Shown here piece by piece: positions 42,259-53,212 of a stretch of 64,000 nt of DNA. Numbering within the stretch: position 1 is the stretch's first letter; every line of letters starts with the position of its first letter. The translations under genes and the position numbers were made by a program. Location: the NCBI GenBank assembly GCA_031761405.1, contig JASEVX010000008.1:73438514-73502513 (forward strand), read 5' to 3'. This DNA is from Serripes groenlandicus. Taxonomy: Eukaryota > Mollusca > Bivalvia > Cardiida > Cardiidae. The notes beneath the pieces were generated by a model, which did no database searches, was not told the DNA's origin, and saw nothing but the letters and a program-made list of their open reading frames with translations.

Positions 42259-42291
42259 ATGTCAACAAAAATGGCGGCGCCCAGTGTAAAC
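42259..42291 (+). CDS. candidate first coding exon (11 codons plus splice donor)
   Basis: ATG at 42259, or the in-frame ATGGCGGCG at 42271, opens MSTKMAAPSVN and runs directly into a consensus splice donor GTAAGT at 42292-42297. The start context AAAATGGCGG and a local rise in CpG fit a gene 5' end. No downstream exon was identified and the sequence after it soon becomes repeat (42360). The function is unknown. This could be chance. Confidence 0.3.
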
Positions 42292-42359
42292 GTAAGTTCG
42301 CTTTTCGTTCTCCCGTTATTTCTGACTATTGTATCCTTACCTATACTGATGTCATTTGG

Positions 42360-42560
42360 AAAAGATGTTGTTTTAGTAGATTGTTAGTCTTTGTATGCAA
42401 ATACATATGCATCACCGTTCGTTTTGAGAACATGTGCAGAAGTAATATGGATTCTAAAAATACATTGTTAGAAACATGCCTTTAATTGCTTCATTAAGAG
42501 TACACTTAATCGTGAGGGTAAAAATAGAGTACTGTCATTGGGGGTCCTGTCATTGCAGTC
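42360..42560 (+). repeat. dispersed repeat X, copy 1
   Basis: TTAGTCTTTGTATGCAAATA, GAACATGTGCAGAAGTAAT, TTAATTGCTTCATTAAGAG and GTCATTGCAGTCATGAC recur in the same order at 48955-49165. No frame of note. Confidence 0.85.
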
Positions 42561-42564
42561 ATGA

Positions 42565-42780
42565 CTCGTAACCGAACCGTTTCACTTTCAGCTGCTTCGT
42601 AACCGAATCGTTTCGTACCCAGAATATGTTCGGCTGTTTCGTAACTGTTACTGTTTCGTACCCGAAAATTAATCTGCTGTTTTGTACCCCTAAATAAATT
42701 GTTTGTTTCGTACCCGAAGTAAAATTCGGCTGTTTTGTACCCGAACATATATCGGCTGTTTCGTAACAGAAAATTGTAAT
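42565..42780 (-). repeat. GGGTACGAAAC array, inverted
   Basis: About eight degenerate 27-31-bp units reading, on the minus strand, TTCGGGTACGAAACAGCCGA and variants (GTTACGAAAC, GGTTACGAGTC). On the plus strand the motif is GTTTCGTACCCGAA. It directly follows repeat X copy 1. Confidence 0.85.
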
Positions 42781-42997
42781 TGAAAATTTGGATGGCAGAC
42801 AGCATGTTATTAAAAATCAAACTTTTGTTAACTTATGAATGGTATGATGTATTTAGAAGATGCTGAATCAGGTCTCCTTTGTCAAATTTTGAAGATCAAG
42901 ATTAAATTCCACATACCTGTTTACTAATGTTAGTCCTCATTGTCACTTAATCCACAAAGTTAAACAAAAATCTAAGAAACTGCTTATCATGTCTTAT

Positions 42998-44266
42998 TAG
43001 CCCTACCGGTCAAAGACTGGTTTGGGGACTATAGGTTTGGTCGATTCCGTCTGTCCGTCCGTCTGTCTGTCAGTCCCACAAAACCTTGTCCAGCCCGCAT
43101 CTTAACCATGCATCATAGTATTTGAAAGAAACTTGGCACAAATGTTCACCATGATGAGGCAGCATGTTGCGCACGAGACCCACAGGCCTCTACCTCCAAT
43201 AGCAAGGTCACACTTAAAGATCAAAGGTCAAAATGAGTACTGTTTGATAGGATTACCTTGTCCGGCCCGCGTCTCAACCATGCATCATAGGATTTCCAAG
43301 AAACTTGGCACAAACGTTCACCATGATGAGGCGGCAGGTTATGCTCAAAACCCAAGCCTGTACCTTCAGTGTCAAGGTCACACTTAGATGTCAAAGGTTA
43401 AAATGAGTACTATTTGATAGGACTACCTTGTCCGGCCCACATTTCAACCATGCATCATAGGATTTCAAAGAAACTTGGCACACATGTTCACCATAATGAG
43501 GCGGAGTGTTGCGCACAAGACCCAGGCCTGTACCTCAAATGTTAAGGTCACATTTAGAGGTCAAAGGTCAAAATGAGCGCTGTTTGATAGGATTCCCTTG
43601 TCCGGACCGCATCCTAACCATGCATCTTAGGATTCCCAAGTTATTGGCACACATGTTCACCTCAAATGTCAGGGTCACACTTAGAGGGTCAAAGGTCAAA
43701 ATGAGTACCGTTTGATAGAACTGTACCTTGTCTGACCCTCATCTCAACCATACCTCATAGGATTTCCATGTAATATGGAACGAACGTTCACTATGATGAG
43801 GCAGCGTGTCGCTCTCAAGACCCTGGCCTGTACCTCAAATGTCAAGGTCAAACTTACGAGGTCAAAATGAGTACTCTTTGATAGGACTGTATCTTGTCTG
43901 GCCTGCATCTCAACCATGCATCATAGTATTCCCAAGTTTCTAGGCACACATGTTCACCATCATAAGGTGTCGTGCACGAGACCCAGGCCTGTACCTCAAA
44001 TGGCAAGGTCACAATTAGAGGTCAAAAGTCAAAATGAGAACTGTTTGATAAGATTGTACCTTGTCCGGCACGCAACTCAACAATGCATCATAGGAACCCC
44101 AAGTTACTAGGCACACATGTTCACCATGATAAGGTGGCGTGTCGCGCACAATACCCAGGCCTGTACCTCAAATGTCAAGGTCACACTTAGAGGTCAAAAG
44201 ACACAATGTGCTGTCCTCGTCCGGTAGGGAACCTTTGTATTGCTTGCAATACGACATTAACTTGTT
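42998..44266 (+). mobile_element. PRL element, complete (TAGCCCTACCGG type)
   Basis: 5' head TAGCCCTACCGGTCAAAGAC, then GTCTGTCCGTCCGTCTGTCT. About seven core units near 168 bp (CCTTGTCCGGCCCGC, CTCAACCATGCATCATAGG, AACTTGGCACA, TTCACCATGATGAGG, CAAGGTCACACTTAGAGGTC). 3' subterminal CCGGTAGGG is the inverse of the head CCCTACCGG. Then hairpin GTATTGC-TT-GCAATAC (44237-44252) and CTTGTT. One unit has a perfect DR1, AGGTCAAAGGTCA (43558-43570). No protein is encoded. Confidence 0.85.
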
Positions 44267-44959
44267 TAATCAAGCCCTTAAACCGATAAAGTAACTATTT
44301 GGGAATAAACACAGTGAAAATACCTCTAAAATGGTATCTTATTTCATATTTGTCACACTATATTTTTTCATTCTAAAAAAAATATCCCAAAAAAGTTTAT
44401 CCTTCTCAATCATGTTTGTGAAACTATTGATACATTGTTGGAGAAAGGGGCATCGCAGATGTCATTAACTAGATAATTGGGGTCAAATTAACAACAGTAT
44501 GTCACATGTGCGGTCTGATTTCTAAGAGATATCAATACAATTTGCAATATCTTGATTGGATGAACTCTAAATCAGCAATGAAATAACAAAATGAGCATAC
44601 ATTCATATATCTTCGTAGATTCTTATTAATCCATTTTATTCTTATCTGGGCTTCTAATACTTATTAGGGGGATAGTTAATTCCTTCTTGAAAACAAAATG
44701 ATTTTCAATTTTAGTGTTTAAGGCAGAGGCTACTCATCGAAATGTTTCATTTTCAAACCTTATTTTGCTTATATAGATAACATGATCATTCTCTTCATAT
44801 GGCTATGCTCCACCAATTTTCTTTTTGCTGAAGATGTTTGCATACATTTGCATTGTTTCATAGCAATGACACGTTTATTAGTTCGAATGTAGCAAATATT
44901 AGAAAAAAAGTACATGTATATATACATATGATTGAGTATTGTAAAAATTTTGGCCTTAG
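44267..44959. other. unassigned A+T-rich region
   Basis: No supported feature. Confidence 0.5.
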
Positions 44960-45189
44960 TTAACCCTTTCCCTCATACGACAATTCTGCAGCAGACGACT
45001 TTGAACATATTTTGTAAAAAACTAGAAAATCTCTATAATTGAATGGATAACCTAAGACTAAAAGTGGAAAACATTGTGTCAAAAGGAGAAATTGGTCGTT
45101 TTGAGCAATTTCTTCTTTTGTAACTATGTTTTCAAAAAGATGTCTGCTGCAGAGGTGTCAGAAAGCGTCTATATGAGGGAAAGGGTTAA
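44960..45189 (+). mobile_element. TTAA-1 MITE, intact
   Basis: TTAACCCTTTCCCTCATACG to GAGGGAAAGGGTTAA, TTAA both sides. Hairpin AATTGGTCGTTTTGAGCAATT, with one arm base changed. Confidence 0.95.
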
Positions 45190-45940
45190 AAGAGAAAATA
45201 ACAATTTTTCTTTTAAAAAGTTTATTTAGGGGGAAAATATACGTACTTAGTTTAAATCCAAGGCTATCAATAATCAAGACAGGGATTAATCTAGGTTTTT
45301 GGGGAAAGTGCCCTTTTGGTAAAAAGGGGATTTTTTTTTCCTAATAGGGGAAAAATACATAAACGGACTGTCTCGAGAATAAAAAGACAGTATAACATTT
45401 TGAAGATATTCTAAAGTGTTTTATTTTCACAACTTCATGAAAACTTCGAACAGTTTGTTCTGATCTGACAAGTCTTGATACTCAGTCCAATGCAAATATA
45501 GACCAGGAAAAATGACATGGGTACACTATGAACTTGATGACATGGTGGATTTACAAGTCAATTCTCTTTGTCTTCATATTTATGAAGATGTCCACAATTG
45601 TATCATGTTCATAATCACTCCACTCTTCTTTCCCTTCTCTACATATTCTCATACACTTGATATTAATAAGGTGAGTTTGCATTATAGTGTCATAGTGTTT
45701 ACAGTTGTTATCTCTGAATAAAAAAAATGAATTTAAAAAAAAAAAAAAATTGTTTTTCAAAAAAATTTTTTTTTTTTTTTTTTTTTTTTAAGTTTAAAGT
45801 TTAGGGGAATTTTAGGGGAAATAGGGGAATTTCGGTACCTTTTTCCCGAGGGGAAAGTGCCGTTTAACGGCAGCAAAATAAAGCTAGATTTGTCCCTGCA
45901 AGACCGAATTGTTTTGAATTTTAATTTATCACATACATCT
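45190..45940. other. unassigned region with A/T runs
   Basis: No gene. GGGGAAAGTGCC occurs at about 45301 and again near 45852, each beside a GGGGA-rich stretch, so a diverged duplication is likely. An A-run (45735-45749) and a long T-run (45766-45789) form a potential fold-back. Confidence 0.5.
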
Positions 45941-45944
45941 TGTA

Positions 45945-46160
45945 ATACCCCTTTCACAGAGAAAAAATATGCCACAGAGAACTTTACATACATCTTGGAA
46001 AAATATATTGAAAATCTCTAAAAATATAAGTATAAAAATTGAACAGAATAGTAAACATTGTGACATGCTCGTTATAAGAAATCTTCTTTTGCCAATATAT
46101 TTCTCTCAAGTCGTCTGCTACAAATGCGTAAACATGCGTATACAAGTCGTAAAGAGTCCT
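45945..46160 (+). mobile_element. TTAA-1 MITE, decayed
   Basis: CCCCTTTCACAGAG, CATTGTGACATGCTCG, AAGTCGTCTGCTACAAATGC, AAGTCGTAAAGAG; the ends are drifted. Confidence 0.5.
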
Positions 46161-46446
46161 CGCTATGTTGAGAACAAGTTTTGCTATCGCTATCTTTGGA
46201 CTATTTTCAAAATGGTTGAAAACGGTGTTTAAGCCCAATTAATCAATTAATTATTTTCTCCCGTTATTCTCTGATCATTTGACGCATAATTAAACATCTG
46301 CAATTAATACACATCTGCAAGGCATAAAGGGTCTAAAATATGTTAAATATCACCATCGTCCTAAAATATATGATGCTAAACTAATCGTGATGTTACTTGA
46401 TCCGCGGTACATATTGCTTGTCGAATAGTTTCTGTAGATTAATGAT

Positions 46447-46612
46447 TTAACCCTTCCCACATACAGATGCCTCTGCAGCAGACAAAGTTTGACAATGGTG
46501 GCAAAAGAAAAAAAGCTCATAAAAACTTTCATTTAAAGAGAGTTTCCATAGTTTTGAATAAAAGTTTTCGACGTCGTCTGCTGCTGATTTGTCATATGTG
46601 GAAATAATTGAA
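46447..46612. mobile_element. TTAA-1 MITE, internally deleted
   Basis: TTTAACCCTTCCCACATACA, CTCTGCAGCAGACAAAG, ACTTTCATTTAAAGAGAG, GTCGTCTGCTGCTGATTTGT, end TATGTGGAAATAATTGA. The hairpin centre is lost. Confidence 0.75.
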
Positions 46613-46799
46613 ATCTAGTCTATTGGTTTAGCTGAGAAAGTGGATTGACAAATGTGGACCCAACACCTTTTCGTATAGAGAAGTAATTTATTACCAAACG
46701 GAGACACCTTCATGGAAATTTTCATCTTCCTATATTAACATTTGAAAAACAAGGCCAACACAATGAAAGAAGAAAACTGGAAAGTGATCTAATTTATCT

Positions 46800-46925
46800 A
46801 TTTACCCTTAACTCTTAAAGCGCTGATCGTTCAGCAATAATCACCAATTTTAAAGTTTTCTGTATGACCCGGCGGGGATCGATCCTGCACAGAGGCGGAG
46901 AGAGATCCCGGGCATATAGTGCACA
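46800..46925 (-). mobile_element. SINE-B fragment
   Basis: TTTTAAAGTTTTCTGTATGACC then CGGCGGGGATCGATCCTGC is the inverted body-head junction of SINE-B. The head is rearranged after GCACAGAGGCGG. Confidence 0.55.
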
Positions 46926-47089
46926 TTAATATGACATAGCGTGGCAGTGCATATTTAGTCATGATTATGTACACTGATGTTCGTACAGCACGGCCCGTTA
47001 TGGTCGCTATGTGGGTTTCACTACCATAAAACATTTCACATTTCATAATTATATACGATATCTGATTTCAACACAAGTTCTTTTGGTCT

Positions 47090-47306
47090 GTTTCTCCTTT
47101 ACATTTATTCTGCAGCAGACGACTTCAAAATATCGTCTTGGCAAAAACATTAAAAATGATTTTAAATAATAGCATTATCATTTAATAGGATTTGAAATAT
47201 TGTAGCAAATGGAGAAAGTGCTCATTATGAGCAATTTTACCTTTCAAATGTCGTCTGATGCGGTTACGTGTACACCAAATTGTGTCTTCAGGTGGGAAAT
47301 GGTTAT
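47090..47306 (+). mobile_element. TTAA-1 MITE, decayed
   Basis: TTCTGCAGCAGACGACTTC, AAGTGCTCATTATGAGCAATT, AATGTCGTCTGATGCG, end AGGTGGGAAATGGTTA. Confidence 0.65.
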
Positions 47307-47739
47307 TCAGAGTATCTTTGTATAATCATAAATAACTCTTTTCATTTGTGTATTTATAAAGGTTCACAAAGGGAACCATAATATATACAATTTTCTTTTC
47401 TGATCTTACCATGTCTCTTTTTCTAATTGTGTTCAAGTGGAGAAAGCTAACTGCAGTTATGCAAGCTGTTATCAAACGGGTTTAAACTCGACATATCAGT
47501 AAATCCATCCATCCTTTTTCTTGGGGATTTAATTTTCTATTGACCATTCATTTCTTAGATATGTGTATACATAGTCCAACATATTTAACTTGTGTTTTAG
47601 GGAAAAGAGTTTCTTTTCAGTGAAATGAGTTTTAGTGATGAATTCACCATGCTATGAATAAATCAAATTTTCTAAAGATGCATACATTTTACCATTTTGA
47701 TTTATAAAATGTTTATGAATTCAAAAGGTTTTAGATATT

Positions 47740-47948
47740 TTAACCCTTTCAGCGCAAATGGCAATAAGGAAGTTTTTGCGAACAACACAGAATTAGGTAA
47801 ATCAGCTCGTAATGAGCTGTCTCACATGAAAACAGCATAGAGTTATCAAAATATTCCAAATCTCTTAAAACATGAAAATTTGAGTTGCCCGATCTTGAAC
47901 ATGGACTAGTCGATTAGCTCTTTGGAAAGACGCTGCTGAAAGAGTTAA
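47740..47948 (-). mobile_element. TTAA-2 MITE, diverged
   Basis: TTAACCCTTTCAGCGC to ACGCTGCTGAAAGAGTTAA, TTAA both sides. Hairpin CAGCTCGTAATGAGCTG. Confidence 0.9.
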
Positions 47949-48477
47949 AACGTACATTTATGGATAAATCTGTATTTATCCGGTCATTTTATCATGTTAA
48001 CGGTTGAGTAGGAAAGTTTTAGTTGAATTGTGTAACTAAGGGAAAATGCATTTATAAGTTTTACATTACTGTGCGATCAGTGAAAAGACCTATGGCTAAC
48101 ACTTTTGCCCAGCATTTCAAACAGGTATACAAACGAAATCATAATATTATTGAAGGAAATTCTGAAAAGCATATACTAGAAACTAGAAAGCCTTGATTTA
48201 GATCAACGTCAATCTAAATCCCAAACTCACAACCTTGTAATGGACAGCACTTTTGAAACACTAGAAATCACAAAGCAAATAAAAACCCTTAAGAAAGAAA
48301 AATCGCCAGGTAATGAAAAAAGTCCAGTAAAACCAGAAGCAAAATGGCTGAAAAAAAAGTCCTATGGGGTTGAGATTTGATATGTGAAAAACAGTAAGAT
48401 TGTACTGAATTCTCGTTTTTTTTTATCTCTTTATGATGTGTTCGTATGTGTAACCTATAAAGCTTTCATTCGTATAA

Positions 48478-48708
48478 GGAGCTCAATAAGATATAGGTTA
48501 CGAAACGAAAGGGTTACAATGTTTAAAGCAGATTTGAGGAATGAGTGCGTCCCATATCTTATCATGTTACGTTTTCGACTGACAATCAAAGTTGTTCTTT
48601 GTCTAAACAAAAAAAACTTGTTCAAGATAGCACCTAGCTATTAAAAGATATTGCACTGTTGCAAATTATATTGAGCAATATTAGGAGCTCAATAAGATAT
48701 AGGTTACA
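48478..48708 (+). repeat. direct duplication of GGAGCTCAATAAGATATAGG
   Basis: The block GGAGCTCAATAAGATATAGG with TTAC occurs at 48478-48502 and again at about 48683-48707, each followed by AAACG. The intervening 180 bp is unassigned. The second copy leads into the GGGTACGAAAC array. Confidence 0.75.
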
Positions 48709-48945
48709 AAACGCTCAAAATACTTTCGGGTACGAAATAGCCGATATATTTTCGGGTACGAAACGGCCGATATATTTATGGGTACGAAACAACCAATTTA
48801 TTTTCGGGTACGAAACAGTCAAATTGTTTTCGGGTAAAAGCAGTATCAGTTACCAAAGAGCCAAACATTTTCCAGTAACGAAACGGTTCGGTTACCAAAC
48901 AGCCATGTTTTCCCTGTTACGAAACAGAGGGGTTACGAATCGTCT
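48709..48945 (+). repeat. GGGTACGAAAC array, direct
   Basis: About eight units of TTTCGGGTACGAAACGGCCG type at 27-31-bp spacing, drifting to TTACCAAACAGCC and GTTACGAAACAG on the right. The same motif as 42565-42780 but in opposite orientation and on the other side of repeat X. Confidence 0.85.
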
Positions 48946-48954
48946 GGACCCCAT

Positions 48955-49165
48955 TTGGAAAACAGATTATAGATTATTAGTCTTTGTATGCAAATACATA
49001 TGCACCGTTTGTTTTGAAAACATGTTGTGCAGAAGTAATCTGGATTCTAAAAATACATTGACAAATTTGTTATCGTAGAAACACGCCTTTAATTGCTTCA
49101 TTAAGAGTACACGTAATCATGAGGGTATAAAATTTAAATTGGGTACTGTCATTGCAGTCATGACA
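48955..49165 (+). repeat. dispersed repeat X, copy 2
   Basis: ATTAGTCTTTGTATGCAAAT to GTCATTGCAGTCATGACAC, collinear with 42360-42560 and in the same orientation. An insertion (ATTTGTTATCG) near 49063 and a longer AATTT tract distinguish it. Confidence 0.85.
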
Positions 49166-49439
49166 CAATTTAATACCAATTGGATATGTTGATCATTTCA
49201 ATTTGAAAGCTACATGTATGTGTTGTTAGAGTTTATGGAGAGTTGTCTCCCCTGTTACATGTCTCATAGTGTGATATTGAATGTATTAAATATTAGGATC
49301 CAGTGCACTACTGAAGTCTTACTCATTAGAGCTAGATACATAGTAGATATATCACTAATTAATGTTCTTGGTCATCTATGAAAGTTGTTACCATAACCTG
49401 CTATTATCTTAAGTTGAAATGGTTAAGGCCACATCAAAC

Positions 49440-49707
49440 TGATCTCTTGCTCGTCGGATTTCCCGCTCCTGTTTATGTTGATTGGTCAAAAAACATGGCC
49501 GCCGGGGGGGGGGGGGGGGCTATTTTACCTTATATGGCTATAGTGAAAACTTAAAAAATCTTCTAAGAAATGTTCCTAAGGTGATCCTCTATCAGATTCC
49601 TTCAAGCCACGTTGATTAGTCGGAAACTATGGCCGCCTGGGGGGCTTATATGGCTAAAGTGAAAAAAAAATCAGGCGAGCGATCCAGTGCCATCATGGCC
49701 CTCTTGT
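49440..49707 (+). mobile_element. PRL element, short 3' part (ACATGGCCGCC core)
   Basis: One and a half core units (GTTGATTGGTCAAAAAACAT, GGCCGCC, an 18-base G-run near 49505, GGCTATAGTGAAAACTT) end in GGCGAGCGATCCAGTGCC ATCATGGCCCTCTTGTT. The core is that of 61061-62772. Upstream (49429-49475) a different head-like piece has replaced the usual TAGCTCACC. Confidence 0.75.
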
Positions 49708-49938
49708 TATCCTTTAGTTTTTTGCTACAGATTTGTTGACGTGGGAAAGGGTTAAAACCCAAGATGGCAACTTTTCTTTGAAACCCTTTTATTTTTTCAA
49801 CAGTTTCAAGTTCACAGCGTGTCGCTGCCTTCGTAATTCACCGAAACCGTCATCCTGGCCTTGATCCCTGAGTGCTTATGTTATGTTTCCCCGCAAGTCT
49901 ATGCTGCACAGAGGATAGACAGGAATCAGTCCATAAAG

Positions 49939-50160
49939 TTAACCCATTCCAACGTACACCAAATTTGCACCAGACGACTTTGAACATATTTAGGCAAAAA
50001 ATACGAAAATTCTCTATATAATTATGAAATTACAAATAATTAAATAGTTGAAATACGAGTTTTGAACACATTGTTACAAAAAAAGATTTTTTTCTAGTTT
50101 TTGGCCAGACGTTTTCATAGGTGTCTGTTACATATTTGTTGAGATGTGGGAATTGATAAA
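49939..50160 (+). mobile_element. TTAA-1 MITE, decayed
   Basis: TTAACCCATTCCAACGTAC, GCACCAGACGACTTTG, GATGTGGGAATTGAT. A separate TTAA-1 right-end scrap (ACGTGGGAAAGGGTTAA) lies at about 49739-49755. Confidence 0.65.
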
Positions 50161-50213
50161 AGTTACTATTTAACCCATCTTTTCTAAACAACATTACATG
50201 TACTTGTATCAAG

Positions 50214-50451
50214 TTAACTCTTAAATGTCCCACATATAGGTGCTTTCTGACTTCTAGCTCTGCAACAGACGACATTTGAAAACACTGTCACAATAGAATA
50301 AATTGCTCAAAACAAGTACTTTCTCCTTTCGCAACTTTGTTTTCAACTCTGTTAGATAACTAGACTTTCATTTATAGAAAGTTTCCATACTTTTGCCAAG
50401 ATGTTTTCAAAGTCGTCTGCTGCAGATTTTCTGTTAGTGGGAAAGGGTTAA
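50214..50451. mobile_element. TTAA-1 MITE, older subfamily
   Basis: TTAACTCTTAAATGTCCCAC to AGTGGGAAAGGGTTAA, TTAA both sides. Interior ACTTTCATTTATAGAAAG, GTCGTCTGCTGCAGATTTTC. Confidence 0.85.
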
Positions 50452-50757
50452 CATTGTTCGTGCATTGTCCTTTCTTTTCCATATATGTATAAAGGGGCAT
50501 CGATTCTTTTTACGACTGACAAGGTTATTCCCATTAAAATTCTTTTCAGAGCTTTCGTTAGATAATAATGATTTCCTCTCTAATTTAGGGCCCCCTAGTT
50601 TTTGTTCACTCCCTACAATGTCACGGTTGTATTATTTACTTTCAAAGACACTGGTTATTTATAACCATAGCAGGCTAAACTTGAAATTGATAGCAAACCA
50701 AATAATGAGCGTATACAAATCAGTGAAAAAGACGCTACTTGAGAACACGCTAGGTGT
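50452..50757. other. unassigned region
   Basis: An open frame crosses 50465-51061, but from about 50758 it is TTAA-1 sequence and no domain is recognisable in the first part. I do not call it a gene. Confidence 0.5.
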
Positions 50758-51223
50758 CCTTTCCCAAAGGCTGGAACGCCCACTCATAAAGACAAAAATA
50801 TGGAACATCTTTATAAATAAAAGTACAGTTATTGAATATATAATTTTGAAAACATCAAGGCAAAAGGATAAATTGCTTGTTATGAGCAATTTCTCTCTTT
50901 GCAACAATGTTTTCAAAAGTCGAAAGGACATGCAATCTTGGAACAACCATTCGTCTTTACCAACAAATCATGCAAGTCTGAGCCAATATTGGTTGCCAAA
51001 ATGTTTTAACCTTTTCCAACATGCAGATGCATTTGAGAAATTTACATCACACAAAATGTGAAAACCCTCTGGCAAAAGAAGAAATTGCACATAGTGAACA
51101 ATTTCTCATTATGCCACAATGTTTTCATTTCCATTGAATATTTGACTTTCATTTATAGCGATGTTCCACATTTTCCTCAGATGTTTTCAAAATCGTTTGC
51201 CACAGATTTGTTGAAAGGGTTAA
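50758..51223. mobile_element. two TTAA-1 copies
   Basis: A fragment at about 50758-50930 (AAATTGCTTGTTATGAGCAATT hairpin region, AACAATGTTTTCAAAAGTCG), then a full diverged copy at 51006-51223 (TTAACCTTTTCCAACATGC to GTTGAAAGGGTTAA, TTAA both sides). Confidence 0.7.
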
Positions 51224-51600
51224 GAATTATTGAGCAAAGGATAGGAAAAAATTGATAAAACAGATATTTCAATTCAATTTATTTTAAGTATTCACCAGTA
51301 ATTTTCTACCAATTATAGTTTAAAACATGTTTGTTTGATATCATAAAAAAACACCGATCTTAAGAAACACGTTGCTTTAGAACTATACAAATGTTAATCT
51401 TTGAGGCCGGCCAGAGGGGGTCTTCTTTTGTCAGTCAAGCTGAAATCATTGTATACAATATAGGAGTAATTGTCAGTCCATTTTGTAAATAATGTCGTAA
51501 CTAATGAGTTACTGTAAATAAAGAAGAGTCGAGTCTGCTGTGAAAGGGCTCTAAATCTTGCATCTGTGAACATCAAAGACTTAAGACAGAGAGCTAGATA
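51224..51600. other. unassigned region
   Basis: No supported feature. Confidence 0.5.
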
Positions 51601-51769
51601 TTAACCCTTTCCATCTTGACATCTAGACAAAAGTACGGAATATCTCTATAAATAAATGTACGATTTCTGAAAGAGGTTTTGAGCAATTTCTTCTTTTTCC
51701 ACAATGTTTTTAAAAGTCGTCTTCTGCTGCAGAGGCGTCAGAGTGTGTATATATGTGGGAAAAGGTTAA
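51601..51769 (+). mobile_element. TTAA-1 MITE, internally shortened
   Basis: TTAACCCTTTCCATCTTGAC to TGTGGGAAAAGGTTAA, TTAA both sides. The left arm of the hairpin is missing. Confidence 0.85.
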
Positions 51770-51823
51770 GAAGGAGTAAACAGGCTTTTTTGAAAGAATA
51801 TCATTGTTTTGGCTTAACATACA

Positions 51824-51899
51824 TAACCCTATGTCGTGGGTACGCAAAATAATTATCTTAGTGAGATGATTTTTTTAAATACCAACAACATAGAGTTTG
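51824..51899. mobile_element. PAL-R palindrome
   Basis: AACCCTATGTCGTGGGTACG, core TTATCTTAGTGAGATGAT, right ATACCAACAACATAGAG. A 20-bp direct repeat (TTTGAGGGTCGTCAAAGG type) follows at 51897-51931. Confidence 0.7.
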
Positions 51900-52270
51900 A
51901 GGGTCGTCAAAGGGTTTGAGGGTCGTCAAAGGAGGTTGGAGATTGAAATACATTGTACAAGCGTTATCTAGAGCTCTGATAAGATGGACTATACATTTTC
52001 ACAATTTCATCCGAGTCCTCCCTGTTCTGCTACATCAAGATGAGCAATTATAAGCTCACCAAAGTAGTCTCTCAAAATGTCACCTCTGTGGAGCAAATAG
52101 CAACCTCTATAGAACCACATTCTCCATATTCTTACAAAAAGCAAACAGTATTATTAAAAAAAGTCAGGTTATTTTGGGGGAATGAAAAGGAGACGTTTGG
52201 TCTCCATTAGCAATTTCTCCATTTCTCATAATGTTTTCCTAAATTGTCAGTTTTCAGATGACTCGAAAAA

Positions 52271-52712
52271 TGATTCTATTCGGAGAATGTTTAAACCTCT
52301 TAAGAGTAACACCTCTTTAGAACGGCTGTACATCTTTAACCGGCCTTTCCAACATAAAAATGCTTTCTGATGCCTCTGCAGCAGATGACTTTTTCCCCCT
52401 TTGCTATAGTGTTCTCAACCCTTTTCAGTAATTATACATTTATAGAGCTTTCTTTAGAAAAGTGATTCTATTCGGATTTTTTTTAAATCTCTTAAGAGCA
52501 ACACCTCTTTAGAACGGCTGTACATCTTTAACCTTTTCCCGAATAAAAACGCTTTCTGACGCCTCTGCAGCAAATGACAATTTCCCCTTTTGCCACAGTG
52601 TTCTCAAATCCTTTCAGTAATTATACCTACATTTATAGAGCTTTCCTTAGAATTTTCCTATATACTTTCAAAGTTGTCTGCTGCAAATTTGTTGTATGTG
52701 GGAAAGGGTTAA
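52271..52712 (+). mobile_element. TTAA-1 MITE and a ~192-bp upstream partial duplication
   Basis: TGATTCTATTCGGA ... AACACCTCTTTAGAACGGC, GTACATCTTTAACC begins at 52271 and again at 52463. Each is followed by a TTAA-1 left arm (GACGCCTCTGCAGCA in the second). Only the second copy (52528-52712) continues to a right end, GTGGGAAAGGGTTAA. Confidence 0.8.
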
Positions 52713-53019
52713 CTTGCCTCTCTACGGTGTTGATCTAGGGAGGGCGAACTGTATGTTTCTATGACAAATATGAGGTGCTGTCCAGCTCTTTTACCTTGAT
52801 GTGATACCAACATACAATACAATACAGAAGCAACAAGACCCCTTTTGCCATGATAGGGCTAAAACATAATGAACTTCACCTCAATAAAATATAAATGCCT
52901 TTTATACTTAAATATAGATATTGCTATCTTCTTTAAATCCCCATTGTAGGGCACACAAACAAAATCATATTTAGATTTAATGGCACAAGTTTTAACCATT
53001 TCCCACATATCTATCACTG

Positions 53020-53212
53020 TGGAAGACAGTGGTGCAGAGGTAAAGCGTCGGCCTCTCGTGTTAAAGGTCTCTGGTTCGAGTCCCGTGATGAGCAGGTTCT
53101 GACTTTCGGATTTTTCCATACTGGTTAAATCTCCAGGAAGCAGACATCGAAAGTGATTAATCTAAGTCAAAGGTTTGTTTCGCAATCGATATAAAATAAA
53201 TAAGTTTAAACT
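53020..53212 (+). mobile_element. SINE-D, full length, inside a TTAA-1 remnant
   Basis: Head TGGAAGACAGTGGTGCAGAG, B box GGTTCGAGTCCC, tail TTCGCAATCGATATAAAAT and AATAAGTTTAAAC. Immediately upstream is a TTAA-1 start (TTAACCATTTCCCACATA), and TTAA-1-like pieces follow to about 53450. Confidence 0.85.

Noticed and set aside
43133..44110. Several 64-84-codon frames containing similar peptides
   Set aside because: They repeat with the 168-bp core of a PRL element.
50465..51061. 198-codon plus-strand frame
   Set aside because: The second half is TTAA-1 sequence and the first half has no recognisable domain.
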